DNA of 6,851 nt from an uncultured bacterium. Lineage in GTDB: Bacteria; Patescibacteriota; Minisyncoccia; Phycocordibacterales; UBA9973. Position 1 is the first letter of the stretch. Each line of letters starts with the position of its first letter. This document shows, in pieces, positions 6,674-6,851 of this stretch. Location of the stretch: contig CAINWY010000087.1 of assembly GCA_903854645.1 (NCBI GenBank), positions 1-6,851 of the forward strand. Reading direction: 5' to 3'. Under the pieces are notes generated by a model. The model was given only the letters and a program-made list of their open reading frames with translations. It was not told the origin of the DNA and ran no database searches. The position numbers were made by a program, and so were the translations under genes.

Positions 6674-6851
6674 GATAAAAATAGGTTCTCAGAATTCATG
6701 CATCTATAGTTAGTGCTTGAACGAAAAGATGCTATGATATTACATAATAATGCGTTATATTGGTATTTGAGGGTCGAAAATATTTGAAAATCTTAGACAG
6801 TCCTTGATCAAAAGCGTAATAACACCTCATTATAGGCATTTGTGACGGAGA
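6674..6851. other. AT-rich tail after the NB-ARC gene, nothing recognised
   Basis: No gene, promoter or convincing terminator is visible. In contrast with the two upstream gaps, there is no GC-rich hairpin and no AAACGTTA core. GCGTTAT at 6753-6759 lacks a matching left core near the gene end. Either the attC of this cassette lies beyond the window edge or the gene is no longer in a cassette. Confidence 0.45.

Noticed and set aside
6753..6759. GCGTTAT as a possible third attC right core
   Set aside because: It lacks the preceding AAAC, has no pairing arms upstream, and no left core occurs near the end of the NB-ARC gene.
6825..6834. CCTCATTATA shared with the start of the TIR cassette (2513-2522)
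   Set aside because: A 10-base match is expected by chance several times in a window of this size, and the surrounding bases do not align.

Overview
The window looks like accessory DNA from an AT-rich bacterium. The Bacteroidota are the best guess. All three genes are AT-rich, the two visible start codons lack a Shine-Dalgarno sequence, and the protein styles (LRR-CHAT, DUF4062-TIR, DUF4062-NB-ARC-TPR) are of kinds I associate with that phylum. This assignment is an inference from style, not from a marker gene.

Layout: (1) bases 2-2230, the 3' part of a large leucine-rich-repeat protein with a C-terminal CHAT (caspase-like) domain; its 5' end is cut by the window edge. (2) 2231-2384, a gene-free spacer with a 14-bp palindrome. 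(3) about 2385-2514, a GC-richer imperfect hairpin with the organisation of an integron attC site. (4) 2549-3643, a DUF4062-TIR protein starting at GTG. (5) about 3637-3769, a second attC-like hairpin whose left core contains the stop codon of the preceding gene. (6) 3770-3859, a short leader. (7) 3860-6673, an NLR-like STAND ATPase: DUF4062-like domain, NB-ARC, winged helix and kinesin-light-chain-type TPRs. (8) 6674-6851, an AT-rich tail with no recognisable feature and no attC.

Main interpretation: the two hairpins share the 10-base core AAACGTTATG exactly 1256 bp apart. They bound one complete integron gene cassette (about 2508-3763) holding the TIR gene, and the flanking genes look like neighbouring cassettes. 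All genes point the same way, as expected in a cassette array. No integrase, attI or array promoter is in view.

How the genes may work together: all three have the build of stand-alone immune or cell-suicide proteins, with a sensor (LRR or TPR) and/or a signalling or effector part (CHAT protease-like, TIR NADase-like, DUF4062). The TIR protein and the NB-ARC protein share a homologous N-terminal DUF4062 domain. They could therefore be independent defence cassettes, or a sensor and an effector that meet through like-with-like DUF4062 contacts. The sequence supports the domain calls strongly, the attC calls well, and the functional partnership only as a hypothesis.
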